Source: Xanthobacter sp. YC-JY1 (GTDB taxonomy: Bacteria; Pseudomonadota; Alphaproteobacteria; Rhizobiales; Xanthobacteraceae). From it: 64,000 bases of DNA. Under the pieces are notes generated by a model that ran no database searches, was not told where the DNA came from, and worked only from the letters and a program-made list of their open reading frames with translations. This document shows, piece by piece, positions 1-9,339 of the stretch; within the stretch, counting starts at the first letter, position 1, and each line of letters begins with the position of its first letter. The stretch lies in assembly GCF_021730305.1 (NCBI RefSeq), contig NZ_CP032674.1:3581001-3645000 (forward strand), given 5' to 3'. A program made the position numbers and the translations under genes.

Positions 1-6
1 GATCGG

Positions 7-1056
7 ATGACGCGCTTCATCGCCCCCCTCTTCCTCGTCGTCTTCGCCCTGCTGCCGCTGGGCCTGACCGACCCCTATCTGCTGAATGCCCTCATCATCA
101 CGGGCATCCTCACCATCTGCGCCATGAGCCTCAACCTGCTGCTCGGCTTCACCGGGCAGCTCAGCCTCGGGCATGTGGCCTTCTTCGGCATCGGCGCCTA
201 TGTGAGCGCGCTCACCGCGCTGGGTTTCGACGTGAGCCTGCCGTTCGGCCTGCGCGTGACCCACGAGGGCGGCTCGCCGCTCCTCGGCTTCGTGCTCGCC
301 ATCGTGCTCACCGGGCTCTGCGGCTATCTCATCGGGCGGCTGTCGTTCCGGGTGCGCGGCGCCTACTTCGTCATCGTCACCATCTCGTTCGCCGAGGTGG
401 TGCGGCTCGTGGCGCTGAACTGGGTGGAGCTGACACAGGGCCCCCTCGCCCTCACCGCCATTCCCAACATGGTGCTGCCGGTGCCGAGCATCGGCGACGT
501 GGCGCTGCGCTCCAAGATGCAGAACTATTATCTGGTGTTGGCGGTTGGGGTGGCGAGCTATCTCCTCATCGCGCGCCTCGTCGCCTCGCGCTTCGGACGG
601 GCCATGCGGGGGCTGAAGGAGAACGAATCCCTCGCCCTCTCTCTCGGCATCAACGCCACCCGCACGCTCACCGTCGCCGCCACCGTCTCGGCCGCGATGG
701 CGGGGGCAGCGGGCAGCCTTTATGCCCACTACATCCGCATCATCGATCCCGACGTGTTCCTGTTCTCCTACACCGTCACCATGGTCATCATGGTGGTCTC
801 CGGCGGTAAGGGCACCTTGGCGGGGCCGCTGGTGGGCGGCATCATCTTCGGCCTGCTGCCGGTGGCGCTGCGCCCGGTGATGGCGCCGGAAGCGCAGTGG
901 ATCGTCTACGGCGCCATCCTCATCGCCATCCTGTTCCTGATGCCACGCGGCATCGTGCCGGCACTGGAAGGCCTCGGCGAACGCATCGCCGCACGCCGCA
1001 AGGCCGGCGACAAGCCGACGGACGCGATGCCTGCCAAGATGGGAGCGAACCCATGA
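7..1056 (+). CDS. livM: HAAT-family ABC transporter permease LivM
   Basis: Inner-membrane permease subunit of a branched-chain amino-acid-type ABC importer. The 349-residue product is hydrophobic almost throughout, with roughly nine to ten membrane segments, the LivM-typical motif GFTGQLSLGH near residue 48, and a cytoplasmic ATPase-contact loop near residue 200 (RAMRGLKENESLALSLGI). The ATG lies six bases inside the window, so partner genes (livH and a binding protein) are probably just outside. It overlaps the downstream ATPase gene by four bases (ATGA), showing translational coupling. The substrate cannot be read from the sequence: this family carries amino acids, amides, urea and various carboxylates. 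Confidence 0.9.
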   Translation: MTRFIAPLFLVVFALLPLGLTDPYLLNALIITGILTICAMSLNLLLGFTGQLSLGHVAFFGIGAYVSALTALGFDVSLPFGLRVTHEGGSPLLGFVLAIVLTGLCGYLIGRLSFRVRGAYFVIVTISFAEVVRLVALNWVELTQGPLALTAIPNMVLPVPSIGDVALRSKMQNYYLVLAVGVASYLLIARLVASRFGRAMRGLKENESLALSLGINATRTLTVAATVSAAMAGAAGSLYAHYIRIIDPDVFLFSYTVTMVIMVVSGGKGTLAGPLVGGIIFGLLPVALRPVMAPEAQWIVYGAILIAILFLMPRGIVPALEGLGERIAARRKAGDKPTDAMPAKMGANP

Positions 1057-1869
1057 GCACGACGAGCAGCAGCGCCATCCTGAACGTGGAGCACGTGGGC
1101 ATGAAGTTCGGCGGCCTCACGGCCATCGCCGACCTGCATTTCGACGTGCATGAGGGCGAAATCCTGAGCCTCATCGGCCCCAACGGTGCCGGCAAGACCA
1201 CCGCCTTCAACATCATGACCGGCTTCCTCAAGCCCACGCAGGGCCGGGTGCTGTTCCGTGGCCGCGACCTCTCGCAGACCCGGCCGAACGAGATCGCCCG
1301 CCTGGGTCTTGCCCGCACCTTCCAGCGCACCAGCGTGTTCGCCGACGACAGCGTGCGGGACAACGTGCTCATCGGCCTCCACCGCTTCGGCGACGACACG
1401 CGCGCGACGGCCCTCCTCGACCGCCTCTTCCCCACCCCCGCCGCACGGCGGGCCGAGAATGCGGTGCGCGAGCGGGCCGAGGCCATCATCGACATGGTGG
1501 GCCTTTCCGCCCGCGCCGGCGACAAGGCCGGCTCCCTCTCCTATGGCGAGCAGCGCCTCGTGGGCTTCGCGCTGGCGCTGGCGGTGGAACCCAAGATGCT
1601 GCTGCTGGACGAGCCGGTCTCCGGCATGAACGCCTCGGAGACACAGGGCTTCGTGCGCCTCATCCGAAAGGTGCGGGACGAGGGCGTCACCATCCTCCTC
1701 GTGGAGCACGACATGCCCATGGTGATGGAGGTCTCCGACCGCATCGTCTGCCTCAACTATGGCCGCCTGATCGCGGAGGGCCCACCCGAGGCCATCCGCA
1801 CCGATCCCAAGGTCATCGAGGCCTATCTCGGCAAGAGCGCCGCGAAGCTGGAGCAGCGGGAGGTGGCCC

Positions 1870-1877
<8 letters not shown>
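1053..1877 (+). CDS. livG: HAAT ABC transporter ATP-binding protein LivG
   Basis: Cytoplasmic ATPase of the importer that begins with the preceding permease. The start chosen is the ATG overlapping the permease stop codon; the open frame extends further upstream, but only inside the permease gene. The 274-residue product has Walker A GPNGAGKT at residues 42-49, a signature loop of the LivG type (LSYGEQ), Walker B LLLDEPVSGM and the switch histidine (LLVEHDM). The LivG-type C-terminal extension (VIEAYLG) is present. It overlaps livF by eight bases. Function is secure at family level; the imported compound is unknown. Confidence 0.92.
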
Positions 1878-2574
<697 letters not shown>

Positions 2575-2635
2575 CGCCGGACTCCCGCCCCGCCGGGCGC
2601 GTCCGAACGCGGCAAGCGCATGGAGGTTGCCGCGC

Positions 2636-4006
2636 TCAAGGCGCGGGCGCGCCGATGGTGGCGGGTTGCAGTCGGTCGCGATGGCGGACGATCATCGCCC
2701 GGTAGAGGCCTTCGAGGGCAAGGGTGTAGGCCGACACGTCGAACAGCGGCGTCTCAAGCCGGTTGGCGTCAAGCCGTGTCTTGAGCGCCGCGAGGCGGTC
2801 GGGATCCGTGGCGATGTCGTACGCCAGCTCGAAATAGCTTGCGTGGTCCTCGGCGACCAGCTCGCCGAGGCCGACCGCGTGCAGGATAGAGCCCGCCACC
2901 CGCGACGGAAAGGTTTCCCCCGGACAGGTCACGATCGGCACGCCGGCCCAGAGCGCGTCGCTCGCCGTGGTGTGCGCGTTGAACGGGGCGGTATCGAGCA
3001 TCAGATCCGCGAGCTGGAGCCGGGCGAGATGCGCCGCCTGTGGCAGGTTTGCGCCAAAAACCAGCCGCCGCGCATCGACACCATGGCGGATTGCCTCCGA
3101 ACGGAGGTTGACGGCGGCATGCGGATGGTCGAGCAGCCACAGCACGCTGTCGGGCACCAGCGCCAGCAGCCGGCACCAGATGGCGAAGATGTCCGGGGAG
3201 ATCTTGTAGGGCTGGTTGAAGCAGCAGAAGACGAAGCCCTCCTCCGGCAACCCGACCTCCCGCCGCCCCGGCCGGGTGCCGGGCGGCGTCCGCCGGCCGT
3301 GGGGGTGATAGGTGTGCGGCATGTAGGCCAGGGCCTCGGCATAGTCCGGAGCGCTCGTGGCGGGCGTGAGAAAACGGTCGGTGATGAGGTAGTCGCACAT
3401 CCCCGCGCCCATGGTGCCGGGATAGCCGAGATAGTTCACGATGATCGGCGCCGGCCGCAGAAGAACGATGCCGCTCCGCGCCCCGGAGGTGAACCCCTTC
3501 AGATCAATGAGAATATCTACTCCGTCGGCATGGATGCGCGCGGCCGCAGCCTGGTCGTCCATGTCCGAGATGTCGATGAAGTGGTCGCAGGCCGCCATGG
3601 TCCGGCGGCGCATGGATTGGCCGTCGTCCGCGCCGAAGGAATAGGCAAGCACCTCGAAATCCGCGCCGGCATGGGCCTCCAGCACCTCGATCAGCAGGTG
3701 GGCGGTGGCGTGCTCCTGGAAATCGTTTGAGAGATAGCCGAGGCGCATCTTGCGGCCGCGCCCGTCATCGAAGGCATAGCGCAGGCCTGGGTCCGACGCC
3801 CCGGCCGCGGTCCGGCGCGCGCGGGTCCACAATTCCGAGCACGCCCGCTGCTGCTTCGCGCTCACGCCGGGCGTCGACAAGAGATGGAAGGGCGGCAGCA
3901 GATGATCGTCCTCGCCTGCGAGGATTGCGCCGATGGCGATATCTTCGGGCGCGAGATCGTCCCATTCGCAGACGCTGCGCTGCCGCACCGAGGTGGCCAT
4001 GCTCAC
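2636..4006 (-). CDS. SPINDLY/OGT-type glycosyltransferase (GT41-like), without TPR repeats
   Basis: Related to the catalytic half of O-linked N-acetylglucosamine transferase / SPINDLY enzymes (GT41), which transfer a sugar to Ser/Thr or to glycans. Family blocks are visible: the linker PPFHLLSTPGVS, MRLGYLSNDFQEHATAHL, DILIDLKGFTSGARSGI, the acceptor-site block RPAPIIVNYLGYPGTMGAG followed by DYLITD, FCCFNQPYKI, and DTAPFNAHTTASDALWAGVP for nucleotide-sugar binding. The usual N-terminal tetratricopeptide array is missing; the 456-residue protein begins about 45 residues before the linker. Start is GTG with GGGAAG just upstream; an in-frame ATG lies two codons later and an in-frame stop lies just upstream, so no hidden extension exists. 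Target protein or glycan unknown. Confidence 0.85.
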   Translation of the reverse strand: MSMATSVRQRSVCEWDDLAPEDIAIGAILAGEDDHLLPPFHLLSTPGVSAKQQRACSELWTRARRTAAGASDPGLRYAFDDGRGRKMRLGYLSNDFQEHATAHLLIEVLEAHAGADFEVLAYSFGADDGQSMRRRTMAACDHFIDISDMDDQAAAARIHADGVDILIDLKGFTSGARSGIVLLRPAPIIVNYLGYPGTMGAGMCDYLITDRFLTPATSAPDYAEALAYMPHTYHPHGRRTPPGTRPGRREVGLPEEGFVFCCFNQPYKISPDIFAIWCRLLALVPDSVLWLLDHPHAAVNLRSEAIRHGVDARRLVFGANLPQAAHLARLQLADLMLDTAPFNAHTTASDALWAGVPIVTCPGETFPSRVAGSILHAVGLGELVAEDHASYFELAYDIATDPDRLAALKTRLDANRLETPLFDVSAYTLALEGLYRAMIVRHRDRLQPATIGAPAP

Positions 4007-4141
4007 ACTTCCCGTTCGCGCCTATGGCCTGCGCAGGAGAGCGACGGCCATCTGAAGTGCCGAGCGGAGGAAATCAGCCTCGATCTCGAAAGTCAGACTC
4101 CCTTGGCAAGCAAGGATTGCGCCGCGGCGGGGCCGTGAAGG

Positions 4142-4960
4142 CTAATCCTGAAGCAGCGCCGTGCGGTGCGCGCCCAACGCGCCCGCCTCCTCGAGCCGCG
4201 CGGCGGCGGCGGCAAACAGCGGCGCGAGCCGCTCGGCCCATTGCTGCTGGCCGTCCGGCCGGCCGACGAGATCCTGCCGGATCTCGATGCCGACATGGGG
4301 AATGCCGCGCCCCTCCCCATGCTCCGGAATGGTCCAGTCCGTCTCCTCGCTGACGGCATAGGGCTCGTTGTCGCCCACATTCAGCGCGGCATCGGCGCGC
4401 AACAGGGGCATCAGCGCCTGCGCGAACCGGGCGTCGCGATGATAGAGCAGGCCGGCGTGCCACGGCCGCACGAAGCCGGCGAAGACTGGCGTGAAACTGT
4501 GCATGGCGAGGAGTATGGCCGGCGCGCCCTCCGCCTGCCGCCGAGCGAGCTCGGTTGCGATGCGGGTATGATAGGGCAGGAAAATTTCCGTCTCGCGCGC
4601 CCGGCGATCTTCCGCACCGATCCCCTGATTGCCGGGAACGGGCGTCGCATCGCTCTCCGCCGGGATGGACTGCGCGGCGCCAAGCGGCCGGTTGCAGTCG
4701 ATCAGCAGGCGAGAATAGTTCTGTTGAATGAGCGTGGCATCGAGTAAATCGGAAAGTGCGCGGCAGACGCCAGCGATGCCGATGTCCCACGCGATGTGGC
4801 GCTCGCGATCCACAGCCCCCAGGCCAAGCGTTCCCACTGACCGGGGAAGCCTGTTTCCCGCGTGATCCGCGACGATGAGGAACGCGGAACGCCCTTCGGG
4901 ATTTAGTACAGTGACGGGCGGGATGTCGTCCGCCGTCAACAGTGAAACAGGCGCGCTCAC
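4142..4960 (-). CDS. N-formylglutamate amidohydrolase family protein
   Basis: Zinc-dependent amidohydrolase of the N-formylglutamate deformylase family (PF05013), which in histidine breakdown releases formate and glutamate. Family features visible: ADHAGNRLP near the N-terminus, the HIAWDIGIAGVCRAL block, NYSRLLIDCNRPL, and LLAMHSFTPVF for substrate and metal binding. I chose the GTG at 4958-4960 preceded by AGG; longer frames would run into the divergent transglutaminase gene. The product is 272 residues, normal for the family. No other histidine-utilisation gene is nearby, so its substrate may be another N-formyl or N-acyl amino acid. Confidence 0.82.
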   Translation of the reverse strand: MSAPVSLLTADDIPPVTVLNPEGRSAFLIVADHAGNRLPRSVGTLGLGAVDRERHIAWDIGIAGVCRALSDLLDATLIQQNYSRLLIDCNRPLGAAQSIPAESDATPVPGNQGIGAEDRRARETEIFLPYHTRIATELARRQAEGAPAILLAMHSFTPVFAGFVRPWHAGLLYHRDARFAQALMPLLRADAALNVGDNEPYAVSEETDWTIPEHGEGRGIPHVGIEIRQDLVGRPDGQQQWAERLAPLFAAAAARLEEAGALGAHRTALLQD

Positions 4961-5064
4961 GTCAGGACCTTTCCGGCTCGGGCCACGCACCTGACGCGAC
5001 AGCCCCGAAGCTGCGCGCACCATAACCGATCTGCGGGCCATGTCCGCACAGAGCTGAGGCCCAG

Positions 5065-5880
5065 ATGCTAATTCACGCCGGCTACGAGATTTCCTATGGC
5101 TGCCCGCAGCCGACACCCATGATTCTGACCCTGAGCGTCCATCCCTCGCGGATCAACGATCTCGTGAATCCGGACCGGGTGATGTTCGATCCGCCGATTC
5201 CCGCCAACACCTATCACGACAGCTTCGGCAATTTCTGCCACGTCATCTCCGCGCCCGCCGGCGGGCTCACCATGCGCACGGAATTCGTGATCCGCGACAG
5301 CGGCCTTCCCGACGCCGTAGCGCCCGACGCGCCCCAGCATGCCCTCGGCGACCTGCCGGTGGACGTGCTCCTCTTCCTTTTGGGCAGCCGCTACTGCGAG
5401 ACCGATCGCCTGAGCGCGTTCGCCTGGTCGCAGTTCGGCCATCTGCCCAAGGGCTGGCCGCTGGTGCAGGCGATCTGCGATTTCGTCCATGGTCACATCG
5501 TCTTCAACTATGCCCACGCCAGCCCGCTGAAGACCGCCTTCGACGCCTACACCAGCCGGCAGGGCGTGTGCCGCGACTTCGCCCATCTCGCCGTCACTTT
5601 GTGCCGGTGCATGAACATCCCGGCCCGCTATTGCACCGGCTATCTCGGTGACTTCGGCGTTCCCGCCGATCCGGCCCCCATGGACTTCAGCGCCTGGTTC
5701 GAGGTCTATCTGGGCGGGCGGTGGTACACATTTGACGCGCGCCACAACAAGCCGCGCATCGGCCGCATTCTTATGGCACGGGGACGGGATGCGACGGACG
5801 TGGCGCTCGTGACATCCTTCGGTCCGTCGACGCTCACCTCGTTCAAGGTGATTACGGACGAGGCTCCCGCAGCCACGTAA
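5065..5880 (+). CDS. Transglutaminase-like superfamily protein with Ser in place of the His position
   Basis: A 271-residue protein of the bacterial transglutaminase-like group (N-terminal beta domain followed by a papain-like core). The nucleophile is Cys169 in RQGVCRDFAH, and Asp224 lies in YTFDAR. The position usually occupied by the catalytic histidine (HAWFEVY in most relatives) reads FSAWFEVY, with Ser209, so either His227 in DARHN substitutes or this subgroup is not a classical triad hydrolase. No signal peptide is evident, so it is probably cytoplasmic. It is divergent from the amidohydrolase gene with about 100 bases between. Family assignment is firm, biochemical role unknown. Confidence 0.78.
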   Translation: MLIHAGYEISYGCPQPTPMILTLSVHPSRINDLVNPDRVMFDPPIPANTYHDSFGNFCHVISAPAGGLTMRTEFVIRDSGLPDAVAPDAPQHALGDLPVDVLLFLLGSRYCETDRLSAFAWSQFGHLPKGWPLVQAICDFVHGHIVFNYAHASPLKTAFDAYTSRQGVCRDFAHLAVTLCRCMNIPARYCTGYLGDFGVPADPAPMDFSAWFEVYLGGRWYTFDARHNKPRIGRILMARGRDATDVALVTSFGPSTLTSFKVITDEAPAAT

Positions 5881-6017
5881 AATGATCGGGGACGCTGCCC
5901 CATCGCTTTGGCGGCCCGTCCCCTCTACACTAACCCCATTCCGGCCTCGGCCGGCATCCGGGCGAGCGGCCAGACTTCTGGCCGGGGAACCGGGACGACC
6001 TTCAGATTGGATATCTT

Positions 6018-6302
6018 TTGCAGGTTCTCGTCAGAGACAACAATGTTGAGCAGGCCCTCAAGGTTCTCAAGAAGCGCATGCAGCGCGAGGGCGTTTTCCG
6101 CGAGATGAAGCAGCGCCGGGCCTATGAGAAGCCTTCCGAGCGCAAGGCCCGCGAGCATGACGAGGCCATCCGCCGGCATCGCAAGGCTGCGCGTAAGAAG
6201 GCTCAGTGGGAAGGCCTGATCGCCGCCCCCAAGCGCCGCGTGAAGCCCACCAACGCCCGCGGCCCGGCCGCCGGCTCCGCGCCGTCTTTCACGACCCGCT
6301 GA
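6018..6302 (+). CDS. rpsU: 30S ribosomal protein S21
   Basis: Small-subunit protein located near the platform and the anti-Shine-Dalgarno region. The 94-residue product begins with the family sequence [19 protein letters not shown] and continues with [21 protein letters not shown], followed by a basic C-terminal extension typical of alphaproteobacteria. The initiator is TTG; there is no strong Shine-Dalgarno sequence upstream, in keeping with reports that some bacteria make S21 from poorly SD-dependent messages. It is a single gene with a GC-rich stem-loop just after its stop. Confidence 0.95.
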   Translation: MQVLVRDNNVEQALKVLKKRMQREGVFREMKQRRAYEKPSERKAREHDEAIRRHRKAARKKAQWEGLIAAPKRRVKPTNARGPAAGSAPSFTTR

Positions 6303-6328
6303 TTCTCCCGCTGAACCTGCGGCCAAGA

Positions 6329-6358
6329 GAGGGTTTGGGGCTTCCCGCCCCGGCCCTC
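6329..6358 (+). terminator. Stem-loop after rpsU
   Basis: GAGGG-ttt-GGGGC, loop ttccc, GCCCC-gg-CCCTC: a two-part GC stem immediately after the S21 gene and before the convergent small secreted protein gene. No T-run follows, so it may stabilise the 3' end or act with Rho rather than be a classical terminator. Confidence 0.4.
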
Positions 6359-6366
6359 ACCCGCCG

Positions 6367-6738
6367 TCAGTAGAACGGACGTGCGAGGCTGGCAGAGCCG
6401 AGGCGCTTTCCATCCGCATCGATGGCTTCAACCGTCCATGTGTAGATGCCGCCGACGCAGGGCGACCTGTAGGTAACCGCGCCTTTCGGAATGGCTCCGC
6501 GCGCCGGAAGCTGGACATCGGCACCGCCGAGCTCGCGCCCTGTGGGGCCCATCAGCGCAAACCGCAATTTGGTGGTGCCCGCCGGCACATTATCCACCTG
6601 GAATTCCGGGCTGCTCGGCCGCGGCGCGCACAGGGTGGTTCCGAGCCACGTGAAATCGAGCGTCATGTCGGCGGCGCTTGCCCAGGCAGACGGCACGCTT
6701 GCCGAAATAAGGCAGGCCAGGACGAACGCTTTTTTCAT
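6367..6738 (-). CDS. Small secreted protein, distantly PEBP-like
   Basis: A 123-residue protein with a clear Sec signal peptide (MKKAFVLACLISASVPSAWASA, cleavage near residue 22). The mature part has SPEFQVDNVPAGTTKLRF and a cysteine-containing block YRSPCVGGIYTWTVEAID, an arrangement reminiscent of the phosphatidylethanolamine-binding-protein/YbhB fold (SP...VPAGTKSL... and GPCPPGGxHxY...ALD). Two cysteines in the mature part could form a periplasmic disulfide. It is convergent with rpsU. The resemblance is weak, and I treat it as a periplasmic protein of unknown function. Confidence 0.6.
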   Translation of the reverse strand: MKKAFVLACLISASVPSAWASAADMTLDFTWLGTTLCAPRPSSPEFQVDNVPAGTTKLRFALMGPTGRELGGADVQLPARGAIPKGAVTYRSPCVGGIYTWTVEAIDADGKRLGSASLARPFY

Positions 6739-6881
6739 GTCAGCTCCTTCAGCTTCCGCATCGAAGCTGCGATGATCCTAGCATAAGTCGGCACCATCCC
6801 GGCCCGAAAACTGCCGGAGAAATTCGCTCGTCTCGACGAGAATTGATCCCGCTCGCGCGAAAATCGTGATACAGGGACCGA

Positions 6882-7073
6882 ATGAATACGAAATTTGACG
6901 CCAATGGCCTGGTCGAGTTCGTCGCAGGATTCCGATCGCCTCAAGGGCGCTTCCGGATCGTCCGCATCATGCCTGAGGACAAGGGCGAGCCGAGCTATCG
7001 CGTAAAAGGCGAGCACGAGGCATTCGAGCGCATCGCGCGGGAATCCGAACTGCGGCGGCCCGGCGAAATATAG
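6882..7073 (+). CDS. Conserved small hypothetical protein
   Basis: A 63-residue soluble protein rich in charged residues (begins MNTKFDANGLVEFVAGFRS). An AGGGA Shine-Dalgarno sequence lies about five bases upstream of the ATG, which supports translation. It has no signal, membrane segment or cysteine. It lies divergent from the secreted protein gene and about 200 bases before cspA. I cannot assign a function. Confidence 0.55.
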   Translation: MNTKFDANGLVEFVAGFRSPQGRFRIVRIMPEDKGEPSYRVKGEHEAFERIARESELRRPGEI

Positions 7074-7276
7074 GCGGCGAATAGTTTAGGCGGGATATAA
7101 AAAATCCAGGCCTTGCTATCACCACAATAGCCTCTTATGTTCATTTGGTCTGAATTTGACGGCTGATTTTCTGGCGCCATAGCCCGCGCCTGACGATACC
7201 TCCCTTCAATTTCTAACTCTTGCGCAGCTCGATCTTCTCGGGCTGAGCACCCACGCGCGATTGAAAGGAAATCGTC

Positions 7277-7486
7277 ATGAATATCGGTACTGTGAAGTGG
7301 TTCAACGCCACCAAGGGCTTCGGCTTCATCCAGCCCGACAACGGCGGCGCGGATGTGTTCGTGCATATCTCGGCCGTCGAGCGCGCCGGAATGCAGGGCC
7401 TGGCCGAAGGTCAGAAGCTCCAGTTCGACATCGTCCGTGACAACAAGTCCGGCAAGAATTCGGCTGGAAATCTCCAGGCGGCGTGA
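7277..7486 (+). CDS. cspA: Cold-shock protein (CspA family)
   Basis: Single-stranded nucleic-acid-binding OB-fold protein of 69 residues acting as an RNA chaperone. It contains [15 protein letters not shown] (RNP1 motif KGFGFI), [13 protein letters not shown] (RNP2 motif VFVHI) and [10 protein letters not shown] strong Shine-Dalgarno GAAAGGAAA precedes the ATG. About 200 bases of non-coding leader separate it from the upstream gene, as is usual for csp genes whose 5' leader folds according to temperature; a perfect intrinsic terminator follows. Confidence 0.95.
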   Translation: MNIGTVKWFNATKGFGFIQPDNGGADVFVHISAVERAGMQGLAEGQKLQFDIVRDNKSGKNSAGNLQAA

Positions 7487-7546
7487 CATCGCGCCAGCGG
7501 ACCACGGATGTACTGGCCGCTGACTGATGCACAATGCATTTCGAAA

Positions 7547-7582
7547 GGCTCTGCCCACCCGGGCGGGGCCTTTTTCTTTTTT
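7547..7582 (+). terminator. Intrinsic terminator of cspA
   Basis: A ten-base-pair stem GGCTCTGCCC / GGGCGGGGCC (two G-U pairs), four-base loop ACCC, then five T, a C and six T. This is the clearest classical Rho-independent terminator in the window. Confidence 0.9.
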
Positions 7583-7642
7583 ATTATTCCCGTTTCGAAT
7601 CTTAGTTCTCGGGCTTCTCCCCGGGTCGTGTTATCGTTCGAA

Positions 7643-7849
7643 ATGACCCCAATAACGACACATCAGAACTCGCTCTCCAGCGCCGAGAGCCGCCGCCAAT
7701 TGGATGAATCCATTGAGCGGGCCATGGAGCGCAACAGGGGCGAGCTCGAAGCGGTTCGCCAGAAGAGCGCGCGTCTACGGGCCCTGCGCGAGGCGACCGA
7801 AAGCGAAGCCGTCCCCGCGCCGCGCCCCAAGGCCCGCCGCAAGGCCTGA
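7643..7849 (+). CDS. Small charged helical protein of unknown function
   Basis: A 68-residue protein starting MTPITTHQNSLSS; the open frame extends upstream through the csp terminator, which is implausible, so the internal ATG is preferred. Most of the protein is a predicted amphipathic/coiled helix (RRQLDESIERAMERNRGELEAVRQKSARLRAL) ending in a basic tail (KARRKA). No Shine-Dalgarno is strong. It resembles small uncharacterised proteins common in rhizobia-like genomes. Function unknown. Confidence 0.5.
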   Translation: MTPITTHQNSLSSAESRRQLDESIERAMERNRGELEAVRQKSARLRALREATESEAVPAPRPKARRKA

Positions 7850-8135
7850 AGCCCAAATGCCTGCGTTGCATGCCGGGACTCCGCATGACGGAGCCGCGTG
7901 GCGACGGGCAGAATTGCCACATCCCCCTCAGAAATATCCCTGCTGGACACTGCGGCAACCGTGCAAAACGGCGCCGTTGCTGGCGCATCGGGCGCATGGC
8001 TGCCCTGCGCGGTTGAGGCCGGCGCTTGCCAGCCGCTCCGCTTGGCGGCAAAGTCCGCGCCGAAAATTGTGTTTCAGCTTCGCTGGGCGGCCACGCTGCC
8101 GGGCGACGGGACAAAAGGGAAACTGCGAGATCACC

Positions 8136-8810
8136 ATGACGGACGACGTCGCCATGTCCGGGCTCGGGTCCGGCGCTCTCAGCCGCCGCTCTTTCCTGTT
8201 CGGCTCCGCCCTCGGACTTGGTGCCCTCGGGCTGGCCGGCTGCTCGTCCGATGTCATGAGCCTCGCCGAGGCGCAGAAGCTCTACGGGCCGCTGCCCAAC
8301 GAGAAATTCCCGATCCCGGCGCCGGACATCAGCAAGGTCAACCCCAAATATTACCGCCGGACCGTCGCCTACGAGAGCAATGAGGGGCCGGGCACGATCA
8401 TCGTCGATCCCAGCAATTATTACGTCTATCGCATCGAGGGCGAGGGCAAGGCGACCCGCTACGGCGCCAATGTCGGCCGCTCCGGCTTCCTGTGGAGCGG
8501 CGACGCCTATGTGGGACGCAAGGGCGAGTGGGCGACCTGGACCCCGCCCAAGGAGATGATCAAGCGCCAGCCCGAGGCCGCCAAATGGGCCAACGGCATG
8601 CCCGGCGGCCTGGAAAACCCCCTCGGCGCGCGCACGCTCTATCTCTACCAGAACGGCCAGTACACGCTGTACACAATCTATGCGAGCAGCGACCCCGAGT
8701 CGATCGGCACCGGCGTCACCAGCGGCTGCGTCGGCCTGCTCAGTCAGGACATGATCGACCTCTACGAGAAGACCCCGGTCAAGACCAAGGTTGTGGTGCT
8801 GCCTGCCTGA
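8136..8810 (+). CDS. L,D-transpeptidase (YkuD) family lipoprotein with altered active-site motif
   Basis: Periplasmic YkuD-domain protein of 224 residues; relatives cross-link peptidoglycan or anchor proteins to it. The N-terminus has a twin-arginine signal SRRSFLFG followed by a lipobox LAGC (Cys36), so a Tat-exported lipoprotein is likely. The catalytic Cys198 is present in VTSGCVGL. In active relatives the preceding block is HGTxxPxSIG and the nucleophile motif is S(H/S)GCIR; here they read YASSDPESIG and TSGCVG, so the upstream His and the Arg after Cys are lost. The spacing is intact. The 286 bases upstream contain no convincing gene. Confidence 0.8.
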   Translation: MTDDVAMSGLGSGALSRRSFLFGSALGLGALGLAGCSSDVMSLAEAQKLYGPLPNEKFPIPAPDISKVNPKYYRRTVAYESNEGPGTIIVDPSNYYVYRIEGEGKATRYGANVGRSGFLWSGDAYVGRKGEWATWTPPKEMIKRQPEAAKWANGMPGGLENPLGARTLYLYQNGQYTLYTIYASSDPESIGTGVTSGCVGLLSQDMIDLYEKTPVKTKVVVLPA

Positions 8811-8903
8811 CGCGGGGGCAAACTCAAAGATCCAGCCTCAGCCCCTGATCGGCGCTGCGCCGGCGGAGGCCGCCGTCGGGGGTGCCGCCCTGTCCTTCGT
8901 GGT

Positions 8904-9233
8904 TCAGCTCGCGAGGCTTGCGGCCGCCAGCCCCAGCACCAGAAGGCCCGCCGCCACCAGCGCCCAGGTGCCCCAGTTCGGCGGCGCGTTGGCGTGGGCG
9001 CGATTATCCTCCTCGCTCTGGGGCTCATAGAGTGCTCCGATACTGGGATCGCCATCGGCGATGCGGTCGCCCTGCTGCGGCGGTCGCCAATCCTGCTGCG
9101 GGGTGTGGCCATTCGCCTCGTCATCCGTCCCCAATGGCGCGGCGGCAAAGTCCGGCCCGCGCACCTTGTCGCGGTTCTGGCCGGTGTCGGTTGCGTGGCG
9201 GGTCCTCTCGGCGTCGGATCCGTCTTCGGCCAT
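8904..9233 (-). CDS. Small C-terminally anchored membrane protein
   Basis: A 109-residue protein: a hydrophilic, acidic and Asn/Gln/Pro-rich N-terminal 85 residues, then one hydrophobic segment (WALVAAGLLVLGLAAASLA) at the very C-terminus. The ATG is preceded by an excellent Shine-Dalgarno GGAGGAG, which makes it a real gene despite lack of a recognised domain. The topology suggests a cytoplasmic tail with a tail anchor, or a periplasmic tail if inverted. Function unknown; convergent with the L,D-transpeptidase gene. Confidence 0.65.
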   Translation of the reverse strand: MAEDGSDAERTRHATDTGQNRDKVRGPDFAAAPLGTDDEANGHTPQQDWRPPQQGDRIADGDPSIGALYEPQSEEDNRAHANAPPNWGTWALVAAGLLVLGLAAASLAS

Positions 9234-9339
9234 GGCTAGCTCCTCCGGTTCGTCGGTTATCCGAAGGAAGTCTCCGGCGGGGCCAGACGTTCCGGCGCCG
9301 AGCCGATCCGGGCGCGACGCCGCGACGGGCGCGCCCCCT

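Noticed and set aside
897-1052. Longer N-terminus for LivG inside the permease gene
   Set aside because: The extra residues are basic and unrelated to ABC ATPases; the ATG overlapping the permease stop gives the normal LivG start.
4961-5116. Longer N-terminus for the N-formylglutamate amidohydrolase
   Set aside because: It would overlap the divergent transglutaminase gene by about 50 bases and adds a basic, non-conserved segment; the GTG start has a better context.
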